Assembly (NCBI RefSeq): GCF_009733595.1
Contig: NZ_WOFH01000018.1
Span: forward strand, 62,001 to 126,000
From: Actinomadura litoris
GTDB lineage: Bacteria; Actinomycetota; Actinomycetes; Streptosporangiales; Streptosporangiaceae
DNA length: 64,000 bases
Direction of reading: 5' to 3'
The notes beneath the pieces were generated by a model. The model had not been told where the DNA came from. It was given only the letters and a program-made list of their open reading frames with translations, and searched no databases. This document shows positions 7,314 to 15,595 of this stretch, one piece after another; within the stretch, counting starts at the first letter, position 1; each line of letters begins with the position of its first letter. The position numbers and the translations under genes are program-made.

Positions 7314-7327
7314 CTTGAAGATTCAAG
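7314..7327. promoter_or_regulatory. candidate MarR operator 1 (CTTGAA-GA-TTCAAG)
   Basis: CTTGAAGATTCAAG is an inverted repeat with perfect 6-bp arms around GA. It lies 22 bp upstream of the MarR start codon in the divergent promoter region and shares the TCAAG half-site with the second palindrome at 7352-7363. Confidence 0.55.
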
Positions 7328-7351
7328 CAAAGCCGGGTTATAGTTGAACTC

Positions 7352-7363
7352 TCAAGTACTTGA
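7352..7363. promoter_or_regulatory. candidate MarR operator 2 (TCAAGTACTTGA)
   Basis: TCAAGTACTTGA is a perfect 12-bp palindrome located 17 bp before the dioxygenase start codon. It shares half-sites with the repeat at 7314-7327. MarR binding here would block transcription of the dioxygenase gene. Confidence 0.55.
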
Positions 7364-7379
7364 ACCACGGGGGGACCCC

Positions 7380-8141
7380 ATGAGCCGCATGCCGGTGCTC
7401 TACCTCAGCCACGGCGCGCCGCCGCTGGCCGACGACGCCGTCTGGACCGCCGAACTCGCCCGCTGGTCGGCGGGGCTGCCCCGGCCCGAGGCCATCCTGA
7501 TGGTGTCGGCGCACTGGGAGGAGGCGCCGCTGACCGTGAGCGCCACCCGCACGCTGCCGCTGGTCTACGACTTCTGGGGCTTCCCCGAGCACTACTACCG
7601 CGTCCGCTACGAGGCCCCCGGCGCGCCGGGGCTGGCCGAGGACGTCGAGAAGCTCGTCCCGGGCGTGCGGCGCGACGAGGAGCGCGGGCTCGACCACGGC
7701 GCCTACGTCCCGCTGGTGGAGATGTTCCCGGACGCCGACGTCCCCGTGCTCCAGATGTCCATGCCCTCGCTGGAGCCCGAGCGGCTGTTCGAGGTCGGCC
7801 GGAGCCTCGCGCCGCTGCGCGACCAGGGCGTCCTCATCGTGGGGAGCGGTTTCACCACGCACAACCTGCGTGAGCTGGCCCCCGGGGCGGACGCGGCGCC
7901 GCCCGCGTGGTCGGCGGAGTTCGACGACTGGGCGGACCGCGCCGTCAGGGGCGGCGACATCGACGCCCTGCTGGACTTCCGCGCCAAGGCCCCCGCCGCG
8001 CGCGTCGCGCACCCCCGTGCCGAGCACTTCGCCCCGTTGTTCGTCGCCCTCGGCGCCGACGCGGACACGCCCGCCGAGCGGCGTGCGGTCATCGACGGCT
8101 ACTGGTTCGGGCTCGCGAAGCGGTCGTTCCAGTTCGGCTGA
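7380..8141 (+). CDS. LigB/DODA-family extradiol ring-cleavage dioxygenase
   Basis: A 253-residue class III extradiol dioxygenase-like enzyme of the LigB/YgiD/DODA group, which opens catechol-type aromatic rings such as L-DOPA using a non-haem metal. The metal and active-site histidines appear in the expected order: LYLSHGAPPL, VSAHWEEAP, LDHGAYVPL and FTTHNLREL. The ATG at 7380, preceded by GGGGGA, is preferred over an in-frame TTG at 7344, because that start would place the operator inside the gene. It is controlled by the divergent MarR. The exact substrate cannot be deduced. Confidence 0.88.
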   Translation: MSRMPVLYLSHGAPPLADDAVWTAELARWSAGLPRPEAILMVSAHWEEAPLTVSATRTLPLVYDFWGFPEHYYRVRYEAPGAPGLAEDVEKLVPGVRRDEERGLDHGAYVPLVEMFPDADVPVLQMSMPSLEPERLFEVGRSLAPLRDQGVLIVGSGFTTHNLRELAPGADAAPPAWSAEFDDWADRAVRGGDIDALLDFRAKAPAARVAHPRAEHFAPLFVALGADADTPAERRAVIDGYWFGLAKRSFQFG

Positions 8142-8166
8142 CGCTTGTCACGTTCCCGTAAGGGGG

Positions 8167-9000
8167 TCAACGCTGCGCGGCGAACCCCGTGCGCCACGAC
8201 GGCACCTGCGGCTTCCAGCCGAGGCTCAGCGCCTTGGCGTTGGACACCGGGCGCCCCATGGCGGCGGCGTGCCGGGCCGTCCCCGGGAGGGGCGCGCCGA
8301 GCGAGGCGCTGTAGACCGGCAGCCAGTCGGCCGTGGTGGCGGGCTCGTCGTCGACGATGTTGACCGCGCCCGCGGGCCACTCCACCGCCGCGAGCGCGGC
8401 GGCGGCCGCGTCGTCGGCGTGCACGAACGACGTCCACGCGGGCGTCTGCCGCAGGTTCCCGGCGCGGACCCGCTTGGCGATCGCGCCGTCCGGCGCGTAC
8501 CAGGTGCCGGGGCCGTAGAGCGCGCCGTAGCGCAGCACGACGCCGCGCGGCATCTCGCCGACGGCCTCCTCCAGCGCGACGACGCCCGGGGAGGGCGGCA
8601 GCGCCGGGTCTAGCGGGTCGGTCTCGACCGCCGCGGCGGCGCCCGCGACGTACAGCCAGGCGGCGCTCTGCGCGATCATGGTCTGGACCCCGGCGGCGAG
8701 CGCCGCGTCGACCAGGTTGCGGGTGCCCTTGATCCGCAGGTGGGAGTTGGCCGTGAAGTCCTCCCCGCTGAGATCGGTGAGCTGGTGGATGATCGCGTCC
8801 GGGCGCACCGTCTCGACGGCCCGGCGCACCGACGCGGCGTCCAGCGCGTCCATGACGACCGGCGTGGCCCCGCCCTCACGGACGGACGCGGCGCGCGCCT
8901 CGTGGCGCGTCGTCCCGGCGACCTCGTGGCCCGCCTGGACGAGCAGCGGTGTCAGCCGGCGGCCGACGACTCCGGTCGCACCGGCGAGAAGGATCTTCAA
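8167..9000 (-). CDS. NAD(P)-dependent epimerase/dehydratase
   Basis: A 277-residue extended short-chain dehydrogenase/reductase. The Rossmann signature GATGVVGRRLTP is at the extreme N-terminus, the adenine-site DALDA and the HQLTDLSG strand follow, and SxYGxxYGPG-type positions are seen as VVLRYGALYGPGTWY. The start is taken as the TTG at 8998-9000, because GGAGG lies 8 bases upstream and the next codons read KILLAGATG; the frame is open further upstream but without homology-like sequence. It is convergent with the dioxygenase gene 25 bp away. The substrate, probably a nucleotide-sugar or similar, is unknown. Confidence 0.83.
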   Translation of the reverse strand: MKILLAGATGVVGRRLTPLLVQAGHEVAGTTRHEARAASVREGGATPVVMDALDAASVRRAVETVRPDAIIHQLTDLSGEDFTANSHLRIKGTRNLVDAALAAGVQTMIAQSAAWLYVAGAAAAVETDPLDPALPPSPGVVALEEAVGEMPRGVVLRYGALYGPGTWYAPDGAIAKRVRAGNLRQTPAWTSFVHADDAAAAALAAVEWPAGAVNIVDDEPATTADWLPVYSASLGAPLPGTARHAAAMGRPVSNAKALSLGWKPQVPSWRTGFAAQR

Positions 9001-9250
9001 GGGGGTAACCTCCACGACTTTCACGCCTTTGTAGTCGTCTCGACGGCAGGATAGGCAGTGGCTTCTCTCCTGGTCACGCCCGGCCCCAGGGGTGGAGATC
9101 CCACGGCTGCGGGCGGGCGGGGGGCGGACGGCGCGCACCGCCCCCGGAGCGCCGTCCGCCACGAGCGTACCGCCGTCGGCCGCCGCCGTGCGTTTCGTGT
9201 GACCCGCGGGGGATAATTCTCCCCACCCGTGGCGAGCGAGGAGCGCCGAG

Positions 9251-9760
9251 ATGAAGATCAGCCTGGTCCGCGGCGACATCACCGAGCAGCAGGTCGACGC
9301 GGTCGTGAACGCCGCGAACTCCTCGCTGCTCGGGGGCGGCGGCGTCGACGGCGCCATCCACCGCAGGGGCGGCCCCGCGATCCTCGACGAGTGCCGCAAG
9401 CTGCGCGCCTCGCACTACGGCGGGGGCCTGCCCACCGGCCAGGCCGTGGCCACGACCGGGGGCAGGCTGCCCGCGCGATGGGTCATCCACACCGTCGGGC
9501 CCGTGTACTCCGCGTCCGACGACCGCTCCGGCCAGCTGGCCTCCTGCTACCGGGAGTCGCTGCGCGTCGCCGACGAGCTGGGCGCGGCCTCCGTCGCCTT
9601 CCCCGCCGTCTCCGCCGGGATCTACGGCTGGCCGATGGACGACGCCGCCAGGATCGCCGTCGAGACCGTCCGATCGACGCCCACCCAGGTTTCCGACACC
9701 CGTTTCGTGTTGTTCACCCCGGACGCCTACACCGCGTTCGAGCGCGCCGTCGGCACTTAG
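9251..9760 (+). CDS. macro domain protein, ADP-ribosyl/O-acetyl-ADP-ribose hydrolase-like
   Basis: A 169-residue single macro domain, close in length to YmdB-type deacetylases that hydrolyse O-acetyl-ADP-ribose or remove ADP-ribose. The signatures are GDITEQQVDAVVNAANSSLLGGGGVDGAIHRRGGP near the start and FPAVSAGIYGWP in the phosphate-binding loop. It stands alone on the plus strand, 7 bp from the convergent universal stress gene. No ADP-ribosyltransferase toxin lies beside it, so a DarTG-type toxin-antitoxin pair is not supported. The 250 bp before it contain no other gene that can be supported. Confidence 0.92.
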   Translation: MKISLVRGDITEQQVDAVVNAANSSLLGGGGVDGAIHRRGGPAILDECRKLRASHYGGGLPTGQAVATTGGRLPARWVIHTVGPVYSASDDRSGQLASCYRESLRVADELGAASVAFPAVSAGIYGWPMDDAARIAVETVRSTPTQVSDTRFVLFTPDAYTAFERAVGT

Positions 9761-9767
9761 TCCCCGT

Positions 9768-10235
9768 CTAGTCCTCGTCCTTCTTCGGCGGGACGACGAG
9801 CGTCGGGCGGTGCACGTGGTGCAGGACGCGCGTCGACACGCTGCCCAGCAGCACCGACCGCGCGCCCGCGAGGCCGCGCGAGCCGGTGACGATCAGGGAG
9901 GCGTCCAGTTCGTCCGCGACGTCCACGATCGTGGCCCAGATCGGCCCGGTGCCGCGCTCGGCGCGGGGCGTGACGTCGGTGAGCCCGCCCGCGGCGGCGA
10001 TCTCGGCGCCCTGCCGCGCGAGCTTCTCCGCCTGCTTCTCCTCCGCGTACTGCCCGTCCTCCACCTCGGTGCTCGGCACCGGCGCGGCGGCGGCCAGCGG
10101 CGCCCACGCGATCTGCATGAGCAGGGGCTCCCAGACGGTGAGGATCACGGTCGGCTCGGGGCGGACGTGCCGCGCCGCGTACTCGATCGCGGTGCGCGCG
10201 TCGTCAGAACCGTCGAAGGCGATGAGAACTGTCAT
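9768..10235 (-). CDS. universal stress protein, UspA family (ATP-binding type)
   Basis: A 155-residue single-domain Usp. The N-terminal strand is TVLIAFDGSDDARTAIEYAA, and the C-terminal nucleotide-binding motif G-x2-G-x9-G-S is present as TGSRGLAGARSVLLGSVS, so it is the ATP-binding subtype. The ATG at 10233-10235 gives the canonical Usp N-terminus; a 22-residue upstream extension is unlikely. It is divergent from the methyltransferase gene. Usp proteins modulate stress and dormancy responses, but the specific role here is unknown. Confidence 0.92.
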   Translation of the reverse strand: MTVLIAFDGSDDARTAIEYAARHVRPEPTVILTVWEPLLMQIAWAPLAAAAPVPSTEVEDGQYAEEKQAEKLARQGAEIAAAGGLTDVTPRAERGTGPIWATIVDVADELDASLIVTGSRGLAGARSVLLGSVSTRVLHHVHRPTLVVPPKKDED

Positions 10236-10315
10236 ACGGATGGCATGTCCAGAAAAAGGCTGGTTAACGCGGCTCGGTGGGAACAGTGGGAAACGTCTCA
10301 CGGGAGAATCGGCGG

Positions 10316-11125
10316 ATGGTCGGGACGCGCAAGCCGCAGGGGGAGGTCACGCGGGGCACCACCGCGCCCAACCGGCTGCGGCGGGTGGACCGCTGGATCG
10401 CCGCCACGCAAGTCGGCCCGTTGCGCATGCGGGAACACCCGTTGGCCGTGGACCTCGGATACGGCGCGTCGCCGGTCACCACGTTCGAGCTGTACGCGCG
10501 GCTCCGCGCGGTCGCGCCCCGGCTGGAGGTCACCGGGATCGAGATCGACCCGGCACGCGTCGCGGCGGGGGAGGCGTTCCTGGACGCGACGGGCCCGCAC
10601 GAGGGCCTGTCGTTCCGGCGCGGCGGGTTCGAGCTGCCGGTGCCGCGGCAACCCGTCCTGATCAGGGCGTTCAACGTGCTCCGCCAATACGACGAGGCGG
10701 CGGCCTGGCGCGCCTGGGACGGTCTGCGCGCCCGCCTCGCCCCCGGCGGCGTCCTCGTCGAGGGCACCTGCGACGAGATCGGCCGCCGCGCCGTCTGGGT
10801 CGCGCTCACCCGGGACGGCCCGCGGACGATCACGTTCGCGGCCCACCTGCCGACGCTGCCGCGCCCCTCGGCGCTGGCGGAGCGGCTGCCCAAGACGCTG
10901 ATCCACCGCAACGTCCCGGGCGAGCCCGTGCACGACCTGCTCGCGGCGTTCGACCGCTGCTGGGCGACGGCGGCGCCGCACTCGGCGTTCGGTCCCCGCG
11001 CCCGCTGGATCGAGGCGGTGCGGCTGCTCGCCCTGACCCACCCGGTGCTCACGGCCCCGCCCTACGGCGGCCGCCGCCGCTGGCGCCTGGGCGAGGTCAC
11101 GCTGCCGTGGACGTCCGTCGGCTAG
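10316..11125 (+). CDS. class I SAM-dependent methyltransferase (predicted)
   Basis: A 269-residue protein with a Rossmann-type methyltransferase core. Motif I is seen as LAVDLGYGASPVTTFEL and the acidic ribose-binding end of strand 2 as VTGIEIDPARVAAGE. The later segment FNVLRQYDEAAAW and APGGVLVEGTCDE fits motifs IV-VI. The ATG at 10316 follows GGGAGA; an earlier in-frame GTG/ATG near 10277 is possible. Homologues usually sit near mshA and gpmA in actinomycetes, as here. The methyl acceptor is unknown. It overlaps the convergent SDR gene by 4 bp. Confidence 0.75.
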   Translation: MVGTRKPQGEVTRGTTAPNRLRRVDRWIAATQVGPLRMREHPLAVDLGYGASPVTTFELYARLRAVAPRLEVTGIEIDPARVAAGEAFLDATGPHEGLSFRRGGFELPVPRQPVLIRAFNVLRQYDEAAAWRAWDGLRARLAPGGVLVEGTCDEIGRRAVWVALTRDGPRTITFAAHLPTLPRPSALAERLPKTLIHRNVPGEPVHDLLAAFDRCWATAAPHSAFGPRARWIEAVRLLALTHPVLTAPPYGGRRRWRLGEVTLPWTSVG

Positions 11126-11886
11126 GACTCGCGGTGCAGCCTGTGCGCGGCCGCCTGCACGCGCGGCTGGACGTCGATCCGGTCGATGTTCACGTGCGGC
11201 GGACGGGTGACCGCCCACGCCACGCAGTCGGCGACGTCGTCGGCCACCAGCGGCTCCGGGACGCCCTGGTACGGCTTGGCGGCCTTCTCCTCGTCGCCGC
11301 GGAACCTGACCAGCGAGAACTCCTCCGTCCTGACCAGCCCCGGCGCGACCTCGGTGACCCGGACCGGCTGCTCCACCAGCTCCAGCCGCATGACCTCGTT
11401 CACCGCGTACGCGGCGTGCTTGGCCGCGTTGTAGCCGCCCCCGCCCTCGTAGGGCTCGTGCGCCGCGAGCGAGGTGATGTTCACCACATGCCCCGCGCCG
11501 CTCCCGACCAGCGCGGGCAGCAGCGCCTTCGTGACGCGCACCAGCCCGAGGACGTTCGTGTCGTACATCGCGCGCCAGTCGTCCAGGTCGGCGGTCGCGA
11601 CGCTGTCCAGGCCGAGCGCGCCCCCGGCGTTGTTGACCAGCACGTGGCAGGTCCCGCCGACCGCCGCCGCGAGCGCGTCCACCGACGCCTGCGACGTCAC
11701 GTCCAGCTCGACCGGGGCGAGCCGCCCCGCCCCCGGGACGGTCTCGGTGATCTCCTTGGCCAGCGCGTCGAGCCGGTCCGTCCGCCGCGCCGCGAGCACG
11801 ACGTTGAACCCCTCCGCCGCCAGGCGCCGCGCCGTGGCGGCCCCGATCCCGCTGCTTGCTCCCGTCACCACCGCCGTCTTACGCAT
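11122..11886 (-). CDS. SDR family NAD(P)-dependent oxidoreductase
   Basis: A 254-residue classical short-chain dehydrogenase. The cofactor motif TGASSGIGAATA lies at residues 8-19, NNAG at about 87-90, the catalytic serine in NITSLAAHEP, and YNAAK as the Tyr-Lys pair. The sequence DTNVLGLVRVTKALLPAL is typical of the NADP-preferring YdfG-like subgroup, which acts on 3-hydroxy acids or related small alcohols. It is divergent from mshA with 98 bp between starts. The substrate is not determined. Confidence 0.92.
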   Translation of the reverse strand: MRKTAVVTGASSGIGAATARRLAAEGFNVVLAARRTDRLDALAKEITETVPGAGRLAPVELDVTSQASVDALAAAVGGTCHVLVNNAGGALGLDSVATADLDDWRAMYDTNVLGLVRVTKALLPALVGSGAGHVVNITSLAAHEPYEGGGGYNAAKHAAYAVNEVMRLELVEQPVRVTEVAPGLVRTEEFSLVRFRGDEEKAAKPYQGVPEPLVADDVADCVAWAVTRPPHVNIDRIDVQPRVQAAAHRLHRES

Positions 11887-11984
11887 GCGCCCAAGCCTTC
11901 CAGTTCCGCCGCGCTCCCCGCAGCCCGGGGTGGCCGGGAACAGCCGAACCGGGGGATAGGTTGCACTGTCGGAGGTGGTGTCCG

Positions 11985-13307
11985 GTGTCGCGTCGTATCA
12001 ACCGAGTTGCGACGGTCAGTGCTCATACTTCCCCCCTTGACCAGCCGGGTACGGGTGACGCGGGCGGCATGAACGTCTACATCGTCGAGGTCGCGCGGCG
12101 GCTGGCGGCCCGGGGGATCGAGGTGGACGTCTTCACCCGCGCCACATCACGGGCCCTGCCCCCGGTCGCCGAGCTGGCGCCCGGCGTCCTCGTCCGGCAC
12201 GTCGTGTCGGGCCCGTTCGAGGAGCTGGACAAGGGCGAGCTGCCCCGCCACCTGTGCGGCTTCACCTCCGGCGTGCTGCGCGCCGAGGCGTCCCACGACC
12301 CCGGCCACTACGACCTCCTGCACACGCACTACTGGCTTTCCGGCCAGGCGGGATGGGCGGCGAAGCGGCGCTGGGGCGTCCCGCTCGTCCACTCGATGCA
12401 CACGATGGCCAAGGTCAAGAACGCCGCGCTCGCCGAGGGCGACAAGCCCGAGCCGGACGAGCGCGTGCTCGGCGAGGAGCAGGTCGTGGCCTCCGCCGAC
12501 CAGCTCGTCGCCAACACCGGCGAGGAGGCCCGCGACCTGATCGGCCTCTACGGCGCCGACCCGGCCCGCGTCGCGACCGTCAGCCCGGGGGTGGACCTGT
12601 CCCGGTTTCGGCCGGAGTCGCCGCTGCTGGCCAGTACCGGCCTCCTCCCGCACCGCACCGGTCCCGCGCGCCGCCGCCTCGGCCTGCCGCGCGACGCCTA
12701 CGTCCTGCTGTTCGTCGGGCGGATCCAGCCGCTGAAGGCCCCCGACGTCCTGCTGCGCGCCGCCGCCCGGATGCTCGCGGACGACCCGTCCCTGCGCTCC
12801 CGCCTCGTCGTCGCCGTCGTCGGCGGCCCGAGCGGCAGCGGACGCTCCCGCCCCGAGGGCCTCCAGGCGCTCGCCGCCGCGCTCGGCATCGCGGGCGTCG
12901 TCCGGTTCGAGCCGCCGAGCCCGCAACCCGTCCTCGCCGACTGGTACCGCGCCGCCGACGTCACGGTCGTCCCGTCCCACAACGAGTCGTTCGGCCTCGT
13001 CGCCGTCGAGTCGCAGGCGTGCGGCACCCCCGTCGTCGCCGCGTCGGTCGGCGGCCTGCGCACCGCCGTCGCGGACGGCGAGTCCGGCCTGCTGATCGAC
13101 GGCCACGACCCCGCCGACTACGCCGCCGCCCTGAGCCGCCTCCACACTGAGCCGGGCCGGCACGCCCGCCTCGCGCGCGGCGCCGTCCGCCACGCGCAGA
13201 ACTTCGGCTGGGACGTCACCGTGGACCGCCTCATCGAGGTGTATACCGGTGCCATGTCACTCCAGCCCGTGAGTACGCCGCGCCTGACGGCGGAGGCCAC
13301 AGCATGA
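11985..13307 (+). CDS. mshA: D-inositol-3-phosphate glycosyltransferase
   Basis: A 440-residue GT-B retaining glycosyltransferase of family GT4 that joins GlcNAc from UDP-GlcNAc to 1D-myo-inositol 3-phosphate, the first step of mycothiol synthesis. The N-terminal GDAGGMNVYIVEVARRLA motif is the MshA signature, and the donor-site E-x7-E appears in SHNESFGLVAVESQACGTP. The GTG at 11985 follows GGAGGTGG with good spacing and starts with VSRRINRVATVSAHTSPL, as in other MshA proteins. The stop overlaps ybjN by 4 bp. Neighbours mshA-ybjN-gpmA-phoU-phoRP match the conserved actinobacterial order. Confidence 0.95.
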   Translation: MSRRINRVATVSAHTSPLDQPGTGDAGGMNVYIVEVARRLAARGIEVDVFTRATSRALPPVAELAPGVLVRHVVSGPFEELDKGELPRHLCGFTSGVLRAEASHDPGHYDLLHTHYWLSGQAGWAAKRRWGVPLVHSMHTMAKVKNAALAEGDKPEPDERVLGEEQVVASADQLVANTGEEARDLIGLYGADPARVATVSPGVDLSRFRPESPLLASTGLLPHRTGPARRRLGLPRDAYVLLFVGRIQPLKAPDVLLRAAARMLADDPSLRSRLVVAVVGGPSGSGRSRPEGLQALAAALGIAGVVRFEPPSPQPVLADWYRAADVTVVPSHNESFGLVAVESQACGTPVVAASVGGLRTAVADGESGLLIDGHDPADYAAALSRLHTEPGRHARLARGAVRHAQNFGWDVTVDRLIEVYTGAMSLQPVSTPRLTAEATA

Positions 13308-13849
13308 GCGAAGCGGACCGGGGGGCGCGTGGGGTCGTCCCCCCGCAGGGGAACAGCGTGACGACCGTGGAGACCGTCCGCGCGGCCCTGGACGGCGCCG
13401 GACTCGAATACGACGAGCCGCGCGAGAGGGCGTTCTTCGTCAAGCTCCCCGGCCAGCACAAGCTGGCCACGATGACCTGGCTGATCGTCGGCGACCACAG
13501 CCTGCACGTCGAGGCGTTCTTCTGCCGCCGCCCCGACGAGAACCACGCCGACTTCTACCGGTTCCTCCTGGAGAAGAACGGCCGCATGTACGGGGTGGCG
13601 TTCGCCCTGGACGACGTCGGCGACGTCCACCTCGTCGGGAAGGTCCCCCTCGCCTCCGTCACCGAGGACGAGATCGACCGCCTCCTCGGCTGCGTCCTCA
13701 CCTACTCCGACGACAACTTCGACAGGGCCCTCGAACGCGGGTTCAAGTCCTCCATCCGGCGCGAGTGGGACTGGCGGGTCAGCCGGGGCGAGAGCCTCGC
13801 CAACCTGCGGGCGTTCGCCTCGTTCGCCGACCCCGCCAACCGCGACTAG
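13304..13849 (+). CDS. YbjN domain protein
   Basis: A 181-residue protein with the YbjN fold, which resembles type III secretion chaperones; YbjN proteins have been linked to stress and motility phenotypes in enterobacteria, but the biochemical role is unknown. Recognisable parts are the N-terminal helix TVETVRAALDGAGLEYDEP and the strand DHSLHVEAFFCRRPDENHADFYRFLLEKNGRMYGVAFALD. It starts by ATGA overlap with the mshA stop, so it is coupled to mycothiol synthesis, a conserved linkage in actinomycetes. Confidence 0.85.
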   Translation: MSEADRGARGVVPPQGNSVTTVETVRAALDGAGLEYDEPRERAFFVKLPGQHKLATMTWLIVGDHSLHVEAFFCRRPDENHADFYRFLLEKNGRMYGVAFALDDVGDVHLVGKVPLASVTEDEIDRLLGCVLTYSDDNFDRALERGFKSSIRREWDWRVSRGESLANLRAFASFADPANRD

Positions 13850-13877
13850 GAACCCCCGGCCGCTAGGCTCTGGTGTC

Positions 13878-14645
13878 ATGGCGACGTTGGTACTGCTGCG
13901 GCATGGCGAAAGCGTCTGGAACGCGGAAGGGCTGTTCACCGGCTGGGTGGACGTCGATCTCTCCGCGAAGGGCGAAGGCGAGGCGACCAAGGGCGGCGAT
14001 CTGCTGCTCGACGCCGACATCACCCCCGACGTGGTGCACACCTCGCTGCTGAAACGGGCCATCCGCACCGCCAACATCGCGCTGGACGTCGCGGACCTGC
14101 TCTGGATCCCCGTCCGCCGCTCCTGGCGCCTGAACGAGCGCCACTACGGCGCCCTCCAGGGCAAGAACAAGGCCCAGACCCGCGAGGAGTTCGGCGAGCA
14201 GCAGTTCATGACCTGGCGCCGCTCCTACGACACCCCGCCGCCCCCGATCAAGGACGACGACCCCCTCTCCCAGGTCAACGACCTGCGCTACGCCGAGCTG
14301 CCCTCCGAGCTCATCCCGCGCACCGAGTGCCTCGCCGACGTCGTCGACCGCCTCCTGCCCTACTGGTACGACGCGGTCGTCCCCGACCTCGCCGCCGGCC
14401 GCACCGTCCTCGTGGCCGCCCACGGCAACTCCCTGCGCGCCCTGGTCAAGCACCTGGACGACGTCACCGACGAGCAGATCGTCGGCCTGAACATCCCCAC
14501 CGGCATCCCCCTCGTCTACGAACTCGACGACGACTTCGCCCCCCTGAAGCGCGGCGGCGAGTACCTCGACCCGGCCGCCGCCAGGGCCGCCATCGAGGCC
14601 GTCAAGAACCAGGGCGCCACCTCCCAGAAACCCAAGAAGAAGTAG
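13878..14645 (+). CDS. gpmA: 2,3-bisphosphoglycerate-dependent phosphoglycerate mutase
   Basis: A 255-residue histidine phosphatase-superfamily enzyme that interconverts 3- and 2-phosphoglycerate in glycolysis. The phospho-accepting histidine is H9 in LLRHGESVWN; the second active-site histidine is in AAHGNSLRALVKHLD; the substrate loop ERHYGALQGKNKAQT is complete. The length and these motifs fit dPGM rather than a generic phosphatase. The C-terminus is Lys-rich. It lies 28 bp after ybjN and ends 4 bp from the convergent hydrolase gene. Confidence 0.96.
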   Translation: MATLVLLRHGESVWNAEGLFTGWVDVDLSAKGEGEATKGGDLLLDADITPDVVHTSLLKRAIRTANIALDVADLLWIPVRRSWRLNERHYGALQGKNKAQTREEFGEQQFMTWRRSYDTPPPPIKDDDPLSQVNDLRYAELPSELIPRTECLADVVDRLLPYWYDAVVPDLAAGRTVLVAAHGNSLRALVKHLDDVTDEQIVGLNIPTGIPLVYELDDDFAPLKRGGEYLDPAAARAAIEAVKNQGATSQKPKKK

Positions 14646-14649
14646 CCCT

Positions 14650-15522
14650 TCAGCGGGCGAGGAGGGTCCGGAGGGTCTTCGTGATCTCGGCGGGGGCCTC
14701 TTCGGCCATGTAGTGGCCGTGGGCGACGGTCCGGTGGTGCAGGTCGGGGGCCCAGGCCCGCCACAGGGCGGCGGCGTCGAAGCCGAGGGCGGCGCCCCAG
14801 TCCTGCTGGACGACCGCGACCGGCATCCGCAGTTCGGCGCCCGCGGCCAGGTCGGTCCGGTCGTGGGCGATGTCGATCCCGGCGGACGCGCGGTAGTCGG
14901 CCACGATGGAGGGGACCGCCGCGCGGCACGCCTCCAGGTAGGCCCGGCGGACGTCGGGCGGGATCGCGGACGGGTCGTTCGACCACACGTCGAGGAAATG
15001 GCCGAAGAAGGCGTCCGGGCTCGCCCCGATCATCGTCTCGGGGAGGCCGGGCGGCTGGGCCATCAGGTAGAGGTGGAAGCCGACGGCGGCGGACGCGCCG
15101 CGCATCGCGTCCCACATGTCGAGGGTCGGCAGGACGTCGAGGCAGGCCAGGTGCGTGACCGTGTCCGGGTGGTCGAGCCCGGCGCGGAAGGCGACCAGCG
15201 CGCCGCGGTCGTGCCCGGCCAGCGCGAAGCGCTCGTGGCCGAGGGCGCGGGCCAGCTCGACGATGTCGGTGGCCATGGTGCGCTTGGAGTAGACGTCCGG
15301 GCTCGTTTCCCCGGGTTTGTCGCTGGCGCCGTAGCCGCGCAGGTCCGGGCAGATGACGGTGTGGTCGGCCGCGAGGTCGGCGGCCACGTGCCGCCACATC
15401 AGGTGCGTCTGCGGGAAGCCGTGCAGGAGGACGATCGGGCTGCCCGTCCCGCCGACGGCCGCGTTCAGCGCGACCCCGTCGGCGACCGGGACGCGCCGGT
15501 ACTCGAAACCGGTGATGACCAT
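14650..15522 (-). CDS. alpha/beta hydrolase, dehalogenase/epoxide hydrolase-like
   Basis: A 290-residue alpha/beta hydrolase with an aspartate nucleophile. The oxyanion motif HGFPQTHLMW, the DLRGYGASDKP strand, the nucleophile elbow GHDRGA and the histidine segment AHGHYMAEE all align with fluoroacetate dehalogenase and soluble epoxide hydrolases, including LDVLPTLDMW and DYRASAGIDIAHD. However, the second halide-binding arginine after the nucleophile is replaced (GHDRGALVA), and the HW pair that holds fluoride reads HL. Activity on fluoroacetate is therefore doubtful; another haloacid, epoxide or ester is possible. It is divergent from the BTAD regulator, which may control it. Confidence 0.85.
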   Translation of the reverse strand: MVITGFEYRRVPVADGVALNAAVGGTGSPIVLLHGFPQTHLMWRHVAADLAADHTVICPDLRGYGASDKPGETSPDVYSKRTMATDIVELARALGHERFALAGHDRGALVAFRAGLDHPDTVTHLACLDVLPTLDMWDAMRGASAAVGFHLYLMAQPPGLPETMIGASPDAFFGHFLDVWSNDPSAIPPDVRRAYLEACRAAVPSIVADYRASAGIDIAHDRTDLAAGAELRMPVAVVQQDWGAALGFDAAALWRAWAPDLHHRTVAHGHYMAEEAPAEITKTLRTLLAR

Positions 15523-15595
15523 GGTGATTCCCTTCCGTTGGCGACCCCAGCCTGCTGGACGCGGATGAGCATCCGATGAGCGCTACGGTGGAGGC

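Noticed and set aside
9251..10235. Macro domain as antitoxin of a DarTG-type system
   Set aside because: Neighbours are an epimerase and a universal stress protein; no ADP-ribosyltransferase toxin is adjacent.
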